Shown here one piece after another: positions 1-15,900 of a stretch of DNA of 64,000 nucleotides; positions within the stretch are counted from its first letter, which is position 1, and each line of letters opens with the position of its first letter. Below the pieces are notes generated by a model. The model was not told the origin of the DNA. It saw nothing but the letters and a program-made list of their open reading frames with translations, and did not search any database. The position numbers and the translations under genes were made by a program. Where the stretch lies: positions 1,240,001 to 1,304,000 of the forward strand of contig NW_027473343.1 of assembly GCF_050947335.1 (NCBI RefSeq), read 5' to 3'. The stretch comes from Megachile rotundata (lineage: Eukaryota > Arthropoda > Insecta > Hymenoptera > Megachilidae).

Positions 1-3000
1 ATACAATCACAATCATACAATCACAATCATACAATCACAGTCATACAATCACAATCCTACAATCACTATCATACTATCACAATCATACAATCACAATCAT
101 ACAATCACAATCATACATACGAAATCATGCAATCTCAATCATACAATCACAATCATGCAATCACAATCATACAATCATAATCATACAATGACAATCATAC
201 AATCATAATCATACAATCACAATCATACAATCACAATCATACATCACAATCATACAATCACAATCATACAATCACAATCATACAATCACAAAAATACAAT
301 CATAATCATACAATCACAATCATACAATCGCAATCATACATTCACAATCATACAATCATAATCATAGAATCACAATCATACGATCGCAATCATACAATCA
401 CAATCATACAGTCACAATCATACAATCGCAATCATGCAATCGCAATCATATAATTACAATCTCCAAAATACAATCTCCCAAATACAATCATACAATCACA
501 ATCATACAATCACAATCATACAATCACAATCATACTATCACAATCATACAATCCGAATCATACAATCACAATCATACAATAATAATCATACAATCACAAT
601 CATACAATCACAGTCATACAATCACAATCTTACAATCACAATCATACTATCACAATCATACAATCATAATCATACAATCACAATCATACAATCACAATCG
701 TACAATCACAATCGTACAATCACAATCGCACAATCACAATCATACAATCACAGTCATACAATCACAATCATACAATCACAATCATACGATCGCAATCATA
801 CAATCACAATCATACCATCACAATCGTACAATCACAATCATACAATCATAATCATACAATTACAATCATACACCACAATCATACAATCACAATCATACAA
901 TCGCAATCATACAACTACAATCTCCCAAATACAATCTCCCAAATACAATCATACAATCACAATCATACAATCACAAACATACAATCACAATCATACTATC
1001 ACAATCATACAAACACAATCATACAATCACAATCACACAATCACAATCATACAATCACAATCATACAACCACAATCAGACAATCACAATCATACAATCAC
1101 AATCATACAATCACAGTCATATAATCACAGTCATACAATCACAATCATACTATCACTATCATACAATCACAATCATACTATCACAGTCATACAATCGCAA
1201 TCATACAATCACAATCATACCATCACAATCATACAATCACAGTCATACAATCACAGTCATACAATCACAATCATACAATCACAATCATACAGTCACAATC
1301 ATACAATCACAATCATACAATCACAATCATTCTATCGCAATCATACAATCACAATCATACCATCACAATCATACAATCACAACCATACAATCATAATCAT
1401 ACAATCACAATAATACAATCATAATCATACAATCACAATCATACAATCGCAATCATACAATCACAATCATACAATCCCAATCATACTAACATACTCATAC
1501 AATCGCAATCATACAATTACAATCTCCCAAATACAATCTCCCAAATACAATCATACAATCACAATCATACAATCAAAATCATACAATCACAATCATACAA
1601 TCACAATCATACAATCACAATCATACAATCACAATCATACAATCACAATCATACAATCACAGTCATACAATCACAATCTTACAATCACAATCATACAATC
1701 ACAATCATACAATCACAATCATACAATCACAGTCATACAATCACAATCTTACAATCACAATCATACAGTCACAATCATACAATCACGGTCATACAATTAC
1801 AGTCATACAATCACAATCTTACAATCACAATCATACATTCAAAATCATGCAATCACAATCATACAATCACAATCATACATTCAAAGCCATGCAATCACAA
1901 ACATACAATCACAATCATGCAATCACAATCGTACAATCACAATCGTACAATCACAATCGCACAATCACAATCGCACAATCACAATCATACAATCACAGTC
2001 ATACAATCACAATCATACAATCACAATCATACTATCACAATCATACAATCACAATCATACAATCACAATCATACAATCAATATCATACAATCACAATCAT
2101 ACAATCACAATCATGCAATCACAATCATACAATCGCATTCATACAATCGCAATCATACAATCACAATCATACAATCACAATCGTACAATCACAATCATAC
2201 AATCACAATCTTACAATCACAATCATACAATCACAATCATACAATCACAAAAATACAATCATAATCATACAATCACAATCATACAATCGCAATCATTCTA
2301 TCACAATCATACAATCATAATCGTACAATCACAATAATACGATCGCAATCATACAATCACAATCATACCATCACAATCATGCAATCACAATCATACAATC
2401 ATAATCATACAATTACAATCATACATCACAATCATACAATCACAATCATACAATCGCAATCATACAACTACCATCACCCAAATACAATCATACAATCACA
2501 ATCATACAATCACAATCATACAATCACAATCATACAATCACAATAATACAATCAATATCATACAATCACAATCATACAATCACAATCATGCAATCACAAT
2601 CATACAATCGCATTCATACAATCGCAATCATACAATCGCCATCATACAATTACAATCTCCCAAATACAATCATACAATCACAATCATGCAATCACAATCA
2701 TACAATCGCATTCATACAATCGCAATCATACAATCACAATCATACAATCACAATCATACAATCACAATCACACAATCACAAAAATACAATCATAATCATA
2801 CAATCACAATCGTACAATCGCAATCATACAATTAAAATCTCCCAAATGCAATCATACAATCACAATCATGCAATCACTGTCATACAATCAGACTCATATA
2901 ATCACAATCATACAATCACAGTCATACAATCAAAATCATACAATCGCAATCATACGATCACAATCATACGATCACAATCATTGAATCACAATCATACAAT

Positions 3001-3621
3001 CACAATCATACAATCACAATCATACAGTCACAATCATACAATCACAATCATACAATCGCAAGCATACAATCACAATCATACAATCACAATCATACAATCG
3101 CGAACATACAATTACAATCTCCCAAATACAATCATACAATCACAATCATGCAATCACAATCATACAATCACAATCATACAATCGCAACCATACAATCACA
3201 ATCATACTATCACAATCATAAAATCACAATCATGCGATCACAATCATACAATCACAATCATACAATCACAATCATACATACAAAATCATGCAATCTCAAT
3301 CATACAGTCACAATCGTGCAGTCACAATCGTACAATCGTAATCATACAATGACAATCATACAATCACAATCATACAATCCCAGTCATACAATCACAATCT
3401 TACAATCACAATCATACTATCACAATCAAACAATCACAATCATACTATCACAATCATACAATCACAGTCATACAATCACAGTCATACAATCACAATCATA
3501 CTATCACAATCATACAGTCACAATCATACAATCACAATCATACAATCACAATCACACTATCGCAATCATACAATCGCAATCATACCATCACAATCATACG
3601 GTCACAACCATACAATCATAA
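1..3621 (+). repeat. Partial copy of the 5-kb higher-order module
   Basis: This matches 13892-17512 at offset 13891 and 19083-22703 at offset 19082, with only scattered single-base differences seen. It carries the landmark atgcaatcgcaatcatataa at 434, and further markers at 1847, 2113, 2588 and 3148 that recur in the same order and spacing in both other copies. It shares the acaccacaatcat variant of the 13-bp unit (870) with those copies (14761, 19952). It also lacks a 482-bp segment present in the 7918 and 42263 copies: the spacing between its 434 and 2113 markers is 1679 bp against 2161 bp there. The left part of the module lies outside the window. Confidence 0.85.
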
Positions 3622-6600
3622 TCATACAATCACAATCATACAATCATAATCATACAATCACAATCATACAATCGCAATCATACAATCACAATCATACAAT
3701 CACAATCATACTATCGCAATCATACAATCACAATCATACAATCACAATAATACAATCACAATCATACAATTACAATCATACAATCACAATCATACAATCA
3801 CAATCATACAATCACAATCATACAATCACAATCATACAATCACAATCATACAATCACAATCATACAATCACAATCATACAATCACAATCATGCAATCACA
3901 ATCATACAATCACAATCATACAATCACAATCATACAATCGCAATCCTACAATTACAATCTCCAAAATACAATCTCCCAAATACAATCATACAATCACAAT
4001 CATACAATCATAATCATACAATCACAATCATACAATCACAATCATACAATCACAGTCATACAATGACAATCTTACAATCACAATCATACTATCACAATCA
4101 TACAATCACAATCATACAATCACAATCATACAATCACAATCATACTATCACAATCATACAATCACAATCATACAATCACAATCATACAATCACAGTCATA
4201 CAATCACAATCCTACAATCACTATCATACTATCACAATCATACAATCACAATCATACAATCACAATCATACAATCACAATCATACATACGAAATCATGCA
4301 ATCTCAATCATACAATCACAATCATGCAATCACAATCATACAATCACAATCATACATCACAATCATACAATCACAATCAGACAATCACAATCATATAATC
4401 ACAATCATACAATCACAAAAATACAATCATAATCATAGAATCACAATCATACAATCGCAATCATACAATCACAATCATACAATCATAATCATAGAATCAC
4501 AATCATACGATCGCAATCATACAATCACAATCATACCATCACAATCATATAGTCACAATCATACAATCATAATCATACAATTACAATCATACATCACAAT
4601 CATACAATCACAATCATACAATCGCAATCATACAACTACAATCTCCCAAATACAATCTCCCAAATACAATCATACAATCACAGTCATACAATCACAATCA
4701 TACTATCACAATCATACAATCACAATCATACAATCGCAATCATACAATCGCAATCACACAATCACAATCATACAATCACAATCATACAGTCACAATCGTA
4801 CAATCGCAATCATGCAATCGCAATCATATAATTACAATCTCCAAAATACAATCTCCCAAATACAATCATACAATCACAATCATACAATCACAATCATACA
4901 ATCACAATCATACTATCACAATCATACAATCCGAATCATACAATCACAATCATACAATAATAATCATACAATCACAATCATACAATCACAGTCATACAAT
5001 CACAATCTTACAATCACAATCATACTATCACAATCATACAATCATAATCATACAATCACAATCATACAATCACAATCGTACAACCACAATCGTACAATCA
5101 CAATCGCACAATCACAATCATACAATCACAGTCATACAATCACAATCATACAATCACAATCATACGATCGCAATCATACAATCACAATCATACCATCACA
5201 ATCATACAATCACAATCATACAATCACAATCATACAATCACAATCATACAATCACAATCATACAATCACAATCATACAATCACAATCATGCAATCACAAT
5301 CATACAATCACAATCATACAATCGCAATCCTACAATTACAATCTCCAAAATACAATCTCCAAAATACAATCTCCCAAATACAATCATACAATCACAATCA
5401 TACAATCATAATCATACAATCACAATCATACAATCACAATCATACAATCACAGTCATACAATGACAATCTTACAATCACAATCATACTATCACAATCATA
5501 CAATCACAATCATACAATCACAATCATACTATCACAATCATACAATCACAATCATACAATCACAATCATACAATCACAGTCATACAATCACAATCCTACA
5601 ATCACTATCATACTATCACAGTCATACAATCACAATCATACAATCACAATCATACATACGAAATCATGCAATCTCAATCATACAATCACAATCATGCAAT
5701 CACAATCATACAATCATAATCATACAATGACAATCATACAATCATAATCATACAATCACAATCATACAATCACAATCATACATCACAATCATACAATCAC
5801 AATCATACAATCACAATCATACAATCACAAAAATACAATCATAATCATACAATCACAATCATACAATCGCAATCATACATTCACAATCATACAATCATAA
5901 TCATAGAATCACAATCATACGATCGCAATCATACAATCACAATCATACAACCACAATCAGACAATCGCAATCATACAATCACAATCATACAATCACAGTC
6001 ATATAATCACAGTCATACAATCACAATCATACTATCACTATCATACAATCACAATCATACTATCACAGTCATACAATCGCAATCATACAATCACAATCAT
6101 ACCATCACAATCATACAATCACAGTCATACAATCACAGTCATACAATCACAATCATACAATCACAATCATACAGTCACAATCATACAATCACAATCATAC
6201 AATCACAATCATTCTATCGCAATCATACAATCACAATCATACCATCACAATCATACAATCACAACCATACAATCATAATCATACAATCACAATAATACAA
6301 TCATAATCATGCAATCACAATCATACAATCCCAATCATACTAACATACTCATACAATCGCAATCATACAATTACAATCTCCCAAATACAATCTCCCAAAT
6401 ACAATCATACAATCACAATCATACAATCAAAATCATACAATCACAATCATACAATCACAATCATACAATCGCAATCATACACCCACAATCAGACAATTAC
6501 AATCAAAATCATACAATCGCAATCTTACGATCACAATCATTCAATCACAATCATACAATCACAATCATACAATAACAATCATACAATCACAATCATACAA

Positions 6601-6650
6601 TCACAATCATACAATCACAATCATACAATCACAATCATACAATCACAATC
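3622..6650 (+). repeat. Extension module next to the 5-kb module, first copy
   Basis: This continues the duplication with 22704-25760 (offset 19082, then 19096 after one extra 14-bp unit in the second copy at about 25.56 kb). Shared markers include acatacgaaatcat units near 4286 and 5655, 13-bp units at 4354, 4591 and 5780, the landmark at 4812, and the 20-bp unit at 6493. A visible difference is G at 6311 against A at the equivalent site near 25393. Its first half, to about 5500, recurs at 37330-39250 and 47311-49190. The last informative match with the second copy is near 6580, because plain consensus units follow. Confidence 0.8.
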
Positions 6651-7917
6651 ATACAATCACAATCATACCATCACAATCATACGATCACAATCATACAATC
6701 ACAATCATACCATCACAATCATACAATCACAGTCATACAATCACAGTCATACGATCACAATCATACAAACACAATCATACAATCACAATCATACAATCAC
6801 AATCATGCAATCACAATCATACAATCGCAATCATACAACTACCATCTCCCAAATACAATCATACAATCACAATCATACAATCACAATCATACAATCACAA
6901 TCATACAATCACAATCATACAATCACAATCATACTATCACAATCATACAATCACAATCATACAATCACAATCATACAATCACAATCATACAATCACAGTC
7001 ATACAATCACAATCTTACAATCACAATCATACAATCACAATCATACAATCACAATCATACAATCACAGTCATACAATCACAATCTTACAATCACAATCAT
7101 ACAGTCACAATCATACAATCACGGTCATACAATTACAGTCATACAATCACAATCTTACAATCACAATCATACATTCAAAATCATGCAATCACAATCATAC
7201 AATCACAATCATACATTCAAAGTCATGCAATCACAAACATACAATCACAATCATGCAATCACAATCGTACAATCACAATCGTACAATCACAATCGCACAA
7301 TCACAATCGCACAATCACAATCATACAATCGCATTCATACAATCGCAAGCATACAATCACAATCATACAATCACAATCATACAATCGCGAACATACAATT
7401 ACAATCTCCCAAATACAATCATACAATCACAATCATGCAATCACAATCATACAATCACAATCATACAATCGCAACCATACAATCACAATCATACTATCAC
7501 AATCATAAAATCACAATCATGCGATCACAATCATACAATCACAATCATACAATCACAATCATACATACAAAATCATGCAATCTCAATCATACAGTCACAA
7601 TCGTGCAGTCACAATCGTACAATCGTAATCATACAATGACAATCATACAATCACGATCATACAATCCCAGTCATACAATCACAATCTTACAATCACAATC
7701 ATACTATCACAATCAAACAATCACAATCATACTATCACAATCATACAATCACAGTCATACAATCACAGTCATACAATCACAATCATACTATCACAATCAT
7801 ACAGTCACAATCATACAATCACAATCATACAATCACAATCACACTATCGCAATCATACAATCGCAATCATACCATCACAATCATACGGTCACAACCATAC
7901 AATCATAATCATACAAT
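6309..7917 (+). repeat. Truncated 5-kb module tail with internal deletion
   Basis: Bases 6309-7320 match about 10300-11314 (offset 3994) and 7345-7917 match 12388-12960 (offset 5043). The change of offset is 1049 bp, equal to 74 units of 14 bp plus one of 13 bp, and the skipped stretch in the parent does contain one 13-bp unit (11753). The join lies in 7320-7345 and includes one acaatcgcattcat unit. The same joined form recurs at 40654-42262, so the deletion predates that duplication. A private G at 7655 distinguishes this copy. Confidence 0.8.
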
Positions 7918-10900
7918 CACAATCATACAATCACAATCATACAGTCACAGTCATACAATCACAATCATACAATCACAATCATACAATCACAGTCATACAA
8001 TCACAATCATACTATCACAATCATACAATCACAATCATACAATCGCAATCATACAATCGCAATCACACAATCACAATCATACAATCACAATCATACAGTC
8101 ACAATCGTACAATCGCAATCATGCAATCGCAATCATATAATTACAATCTCCAAAATACAATCTCCCAAATACAATCATACAATCACAATCATACAATGAC
8201 AATCATACAATCACAATCATACTATCACAATCATACAATCCGAATCATACAATCACAATCATACAATAATAATCATACAATCACAATCATACAATCACAG
8301 TCATACAATCACAATCTTACAATCACAATCATACTATCACAATCATACAATCATAATCATACAATCACAATCATACAATCACAATCGTACAACCACAATC
8401 GTACAATCACAATCGCACAATCACAATCATACAATCACAGTCATACAATCACAATCATACAATCACAATCATACGATCGCAATCATACAATCACAATCAT
8501 ACCATCACAATCATACAATCACAATCATACAATCACAATCATACAATCACAATCATACAATCACAATCATACAATCACAATCATACAATCACAATCATGC
8601 AATCACAATCATACAATCACAATCATACAATCGCAATCCTACAATTACAATCTCCAAAATACAATCTCCAAAATACAATCTCCCAAATACAATCATACAA
8701 TCACAATCATACAATCATAATCATACAATCACAATCATACAATCACAATCATACAATCACAGTCATACAATGACAATCTTACAATCACAATCATACTATC
8801 ACAATCATACAATCACAATCATACAATCACAATCATACTATCACAATCATACAATCACAATCATACAATCACAATCATACAATCACAGTCATACAATCAC
8901 AATCCTACAATCACTATCATACTATCACAATCATACAATCACAATCATACAATCACAATCATACATACGAAATCATGCAATCTCAATCATACAATCACAA
9001 TCATGCAATCACAATCATACAATCATAATCATACAATGACAATCATACAATCATAATCATACAATCACAATCATACAATCACAATCATACATCACAATCA
9101 TACAATCACAATCATACAATCACAATCATACAATCACAAAAATACAATCATAATCATACAATCACAATCATACAATCGCAATCATACATTCACAATCATA
9201 CAATCATAATCATAGAATCACAATCATACGATCGCAATCATACAATCACAATCATACAGTCACAATCATACAATCGCAATCATGCAATCGCAATCATATA
9301 ATTACAATCTCCAAAATACAATCTCCCAAATACAATCATACAATCACAATCATACAATCACAATCATACAATCACAATCATACTATCACAATCATACAAT
9401 CCGAATCATACAATCACAATCATACAATAATAATCATACAATCACAATCATACAATCACAGTCATACAATCACAATCTTACAATCACAATCATACTATCA
9501 CAATCATACAATCATAATCATACAATCACAATCATACAATCACAATCGTACAATCACAATCGTACAATCACAATCGCACAATCACAATCATACAATCACA
9601 GTCATACAATCACAATCATACAATCACAATCATACGATCGCAATCATACAATCACAATCATACCATCACAATCGTACAATCACAATCATACAATCATAAT
9701 CATACAATTACAATCATACATCACAATCATACAATCACAATCATACAATCGCAATCATACAACTACAATCTCCCAAATACAATCTCCCAAATACAATCAT
9801 ACAATCACAATCATACAATCACAAACATACAATCACAATCACACTATCACACTCATACAAACACAATCATACAATCACAATCACACAATCACAATCATAC
9901 AATCACAATCATACAACCACAATCAGACAATCACAATCATACAATCACAATCATACAATCACAGTCATATAATCACAGTCATACAATCACAATCATACTA
10001 TCACTATCATACAATCACAATCATACTATCACAGTCATACAATCGCAATCATACAATCACAATCATACCATCACAATCATACAATCACAGTCATACAATC
10101 ACAGTCATACAATCACAATCATACAATCACAATCATACAGTCACAATCATACAATCACAATCATACAATCACAATCATTCTATCGCAATCATACAATCAC
10201 AATCATACCATCACAATCATACAATCACAACCATACAATCATAATCATACAATCACAATAATACAATCATAATCATACAATCACAATCATACAATCGCAA
10301 TCATACAATCACAATCATACAATCCCAATCATACTAACATACTCGTACAATCGCAATCATACAATTACAATCTCCCAAATACAATCTCCCAAATACAATC
10401 ATACAATCACAATCATACAATCAAAATCATACAATCACAATCATACAATCACAATCATACAATCGCAATCATACACCCACAATCAGACAATTACAATCAA
10501 AATCATACAATCGCAATCTTACGATCACAATCATTCAATCACAATCATACAATCACAATCATACAATAACAATCATACAATCACAATCATACAATCACAA
10601 TCATACAATCACAATCATACAATCACAATCATACAATCACAATCATACAATCACAATCATACCATCACAATCATACGATCACAATCATACAATCACAATC
10701 ATACCATCACAATCATACAATCACAGTCATACAATCACAGTCATACGATCACAATCATACAAACACAATCATACAATCACAATCATACAATCACAATCAT
10801 GCAATCACAATCATACAATCGCAATCATACAACTACCATCTCCCAAATACAATCATACAATCACAATCATACAATCACAATCATACAATCACAATCATAC

Positions 10901-12960
10901 AATCACAATCATACAATCACAATCATACTATCACAATCATACAATCACAATCATACAATCACAATCATACAATCACAATCATACAATCACAGTCATACAA
11001 TCACAATCTTACAATCACAATCATACAATCACAATCATACAATCACAATCATACAATCACAGTCATACAATCACAATCTTACAATCACAATCATACAGTC
11101 ACAATCATACAATCACGGTCATACAATTACAGTCATACAATCACAATCTTACAATCACAATCATACATTCAAAATCATGCAATCACAATCATACAATCAC
11201 AATCATACATTCAAAGTCATGCAATCACAAACATACAATCACAATCATGCAATCACAATCGTACAATCACAATCGTACAATCACAATCGCACAATCACAA
11301 TCGCACAATCACAATCATACAATCACAGTCATACAATCACAATCATACAATCACAATCATACTATCACAATCATACAATCACAATCATACAATCACAATC
11401 ATACAATCAATATCATACAATCACAATCATACAATCACAATCATGCAATCACAATCATACAATCGCATTCATACAATCGCAATCATACAATCACAATCAT
11501 ACAATCACAATCGTACAATCACAATCATACAATCACAATCTTACAATCACAATCATACAATCACAATCATACAATCACAAAAATACAATCATAATCATAC
11601 AATCACAATCATACAATCGCAATCATTCTATCACAATCATACAATCATAATCGTACAATCACAATCATACGATCGCAATCATACAATCACAATCATACCA
11701 TCACAATCATACAATCACCATCATACAATCATAATCATACAATTACAATCATACATCACAATCATACAATCACAATCATACAATCGCAATCATACAACTA
11801 CCATCACCCAAATACAATCATACAATCACAATCATACAATCACAATCATACAATCACAATCATACAATCACAATAATACAATCAATATCATACAATCACA
11901 ATCATACAATCACAATCATGCAATCACAATCATACAATCGCATTCATACAAACGCAATCATACAATCGCCATCATACAATTACAATCTCCCAAATACAAT
12001 CATACAATCACAATCATGCAATCACAATCATACAATCGCATTCATACAATCGCAATCATACAATCACAATCATACAATCACAATCATACAATCACAATCA
12101 CACAATCACAAAAATACAATCATAATCATACAATCACAATCGTACAATCGCAATCATACAATTAAAATCTCCCAAATGCAATCATACAATCACAATCATG
12201 CAATCACTGTCATACAATCAGACTCATATAATCACAATCATACAATCACAGTCATACAATCAAAATCATACAATCGCAATCATACGATCACAATCATACG
12301 ATCACAATCATTGAATCACAATCATACAATCACAATCATACAATCACAATCATACAGTCACAATCATACAATCACAATCATACAATCGCAAGCATACAAT
12401 CACAATCATACAATCACAATCATACAATCGCGAACATACAATTACAATCTCCCAAATACAATCATACAATCACAATCATGCAATCACAATCATACAATCA
12501 CAATCATACAATCGCAACCATACAATCACAATCATACTATCACAATCATAAAATCACAATCATGCGATCACAATCATACAATCACAATCATACAATCACA
12601 ATCATACATACAAAATCATGCAATCTCAATCATACAGTCACAATCGTGCAGTCACAATCGTACAATCGTAATCATACAATGACAATCATACAATCACAAT
12701 CATACAATCCCAGTCATACAATCACAATCTTACAATCACAATCATACTATCACAATCAAACAATCACAATCATACTATCACAATCATACAATCACAGTCA
12801 TACAATCACAGTCATACAATCACAATCATACTATCACAATCATACAGTCACAATCATACAATCACAATCATACAATCACAATCACACTATCGCAATCATA
12901 CAATCGCAATCATACCATCACAATCATACGGTCACAACCATACAATCATAATCATACAAT
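7918..12960 (+). repeat. 5-kb higher-order module, copy 1
   Basis: Length is 5043 bp. It starts at the junction after the acggtcacaaccat-type unit near 7890 and is followed directly by copy 2. Landmark units lie at 8121 and 9282, 1161 bp apart, and further markers at 10799, 11247, 11443, 11918 and 12478. It includes the 482-bp segment (about 10468-10950, with the 20-bp unit at 10487) that copies 2 and 3 lack. Private bases include G at 7944, C at 11666 and A at 11952. The copy at 42263 is its closest relative by segment content. Confidence 0.85.
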
Positions 12961-15900
12961 CACAATCATACAATCACAATCATACAATCACAGTCATACA
13001 ATCACAATCATACAATCACAATCATACAATCACAGTCATACAATCACAATCATACTATCACAATCATACAATCACAATCATACAATCGCAATCATACAAT
13101 CGCAATCACACAATCACAATCATACAATCACAATCATACAGTCACAATCGTACAATCGCAATCATGCAATCGCAATCATATAATTACAATCTCCAAAATA
13201 CAATCTCCCAAATACAATCATACAATCACAATCATACAATCACAATCATACAATCACAATCATACTATCACAATCATACAATCCGAATCATACAATCACA
13301 ATCATACAATAATAATCATACAATCACAATCATACAATCACAGTCATACAATCACAATCTTACAATCACAATCATACTATCACAATCATACAATCATAAT
13401 CATACAATCACAATCATACAATCACAATCGTACAACCACAATCGTACAATCACAATCGCACAATCACAATCATACAATCACAGTCATACAATCACAATCA
13501 TACAATCACAATCATACGATCGCAATCATACAATCACAATCATACCATCACAATCATACAATCACAATCATACAATCACAATCATACAATCACAATCATA
13601 CAATCACAATCATACAATCACAATCATACAATCACAATCATGCAATCACAATCATACAATCACAATCATACAATCGCAATCCTACAATTACAATCTCCAA
13701 AATACAATCTCCAAAATACAATCTCCCAAATACAATCATACAATCACAATCATACAATCATAATCATACAATCACAATCATACAATCACAATCATACAAT
13801 CACAGTCATACAATGACAATCTTACAATCACAATCATACTATCACAATCATACAATCACAATCATACAATCACAATCATACTATCACAATCATACAATCA
13901 CAATCATACAATCACAATCATACAATCACAGTCATACAATCACAATCCTACAATCACTATCATACTATCACAATCATACAATCACAATCATACAATCACA
14001 ATCATACATACGAAATCATGCAATCTCAATCATACAATCACAATCATGCAATCACAATCATACAATCATAATCATACAATAACAATCATACAATCATAAT
14101 CATACAATCACAATCATACAATCACAATCATACATCACAATCATACAATCACAATCATACAATCACAATCATACAATCACAAAAATACAATCATAATCAT
14201 ACAATCACAATCATACAATCGCAATCATACATTCACAATCATACAATCATAATCATAGAATCACAATCATACGATCGCAATCATACAATCACAATCATAC
14301 AGTCACAATCATACAATCGCAATCATGCAATCGCAATCATATAATTACAATCTCCAAAATACAATCTCCCAAATACAATCATACAATCACAATCATACAA
14401 TCACAATCATACAATCACAATCATACTATCACAATCATACAATCCGAATCATACAATCACAATCATACAATAATAATCATACAATCACAATCATACAATC
14501 ACAGTCATACAATCACAATCTTACAATCACAATCATACTATCACAATCATACAATCATAATCATACAATCACAATCATACAATCACAATCGTACAATCAC
14601 AATCGTACAATCACAATCGCACAATCACAATCATACAATCACAGTCATACAATCACAATCATACAATCACAATCATACGATCGCAATCATACAATCACAA
14701 TCATACCATCACAATCGTACAATCACAATCATACAATCATAATCATACAATTACAATCATACACCACAATCATACAATCACAATCATACAATCGCAATCA
14801 TACAACTACAATCTCCCAAATACAATCTCCCAAATACAATCATACAATCACAATCATACAATCACAAACATACAATCACAATCATACTATCACAATCATA
14901 CAAACACAATCATACAATCACAATCACACAATCACAATCATACAATCACAATCATACAACCACAATCAGACAATCACAATCATACAATCACAATCATACA
15001 ATCACAGTCATATAATCACAGTCATACAATCACAATCATACTATCACTATCATACAATCACAATCATACTATCACAGTCATACAATCGCAATCATACAAT
15101 CACAATCATACCATCACAATCATACAATCACAGTCATACAATCACAGTCATACAATCACAATCATACAATCACAATCATACAGTCACAATCATACAATCA
15201 CAATCATACAATCACAATCATTCTATCGCAATCATACAATCACAATCATACCATCACAATCATACAATCACAACCATACAATCATAATCATACAATCACA
15301 ATAATACAATCATAATCATACAATCACAATCATACAATCGCAATCATACAATCACAATCATACAATCCCAATCATACTAACATACTCATACAATCGCAAT
15401 CATACAATTACAATCTCCCAAATACAATCTCCCAAATACAATCATACAATCACAATCATACAATCAAAATCATACAATCACAATCATACAATCACAATCA
15501 TACAATCACAATCATACAATCACAATCATACAATCACAATCATACAATCACAGTCATACAATCACAATCTTACAATCACAATCATACAATCACAATCATA
15601 CAATCACAATCATACAATCACAGTCATACAATCACAATCTTACAATCACAATCATACAGTCACAATCATACAATCACGGTCATACAATTACAGTCATACA
15701 ATCACAATCTTACAATCACAATCATACATTCAAAATCATGCAATCACAATCATACAATCACAATCATACATTCAAAGCCATGCAATCACAAACATACAAT
15801 CACAATCATGCAATCACAATCGTACAATCACAATCGTACAATCACAATCGCACAATCACAATCGCACAATCACAATCATACAATCACAGTCATACAATCA

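Noticed and set aside
470..960. tataat or ccaaat-like strings as promoter elements
   Set aside because: They are variant satellite units (tataatta, tctcccaaat) repeated at many module positions, with no gene downstream. Octamer-like atgcaat strings were dismissed for the same reason.
6493..6512. The 20-bp unit as a target-site or mobile element footprint
   Set aside because: It is explained as one additional hexamer of the same repeat, with no inverted repeats or foreign bases.
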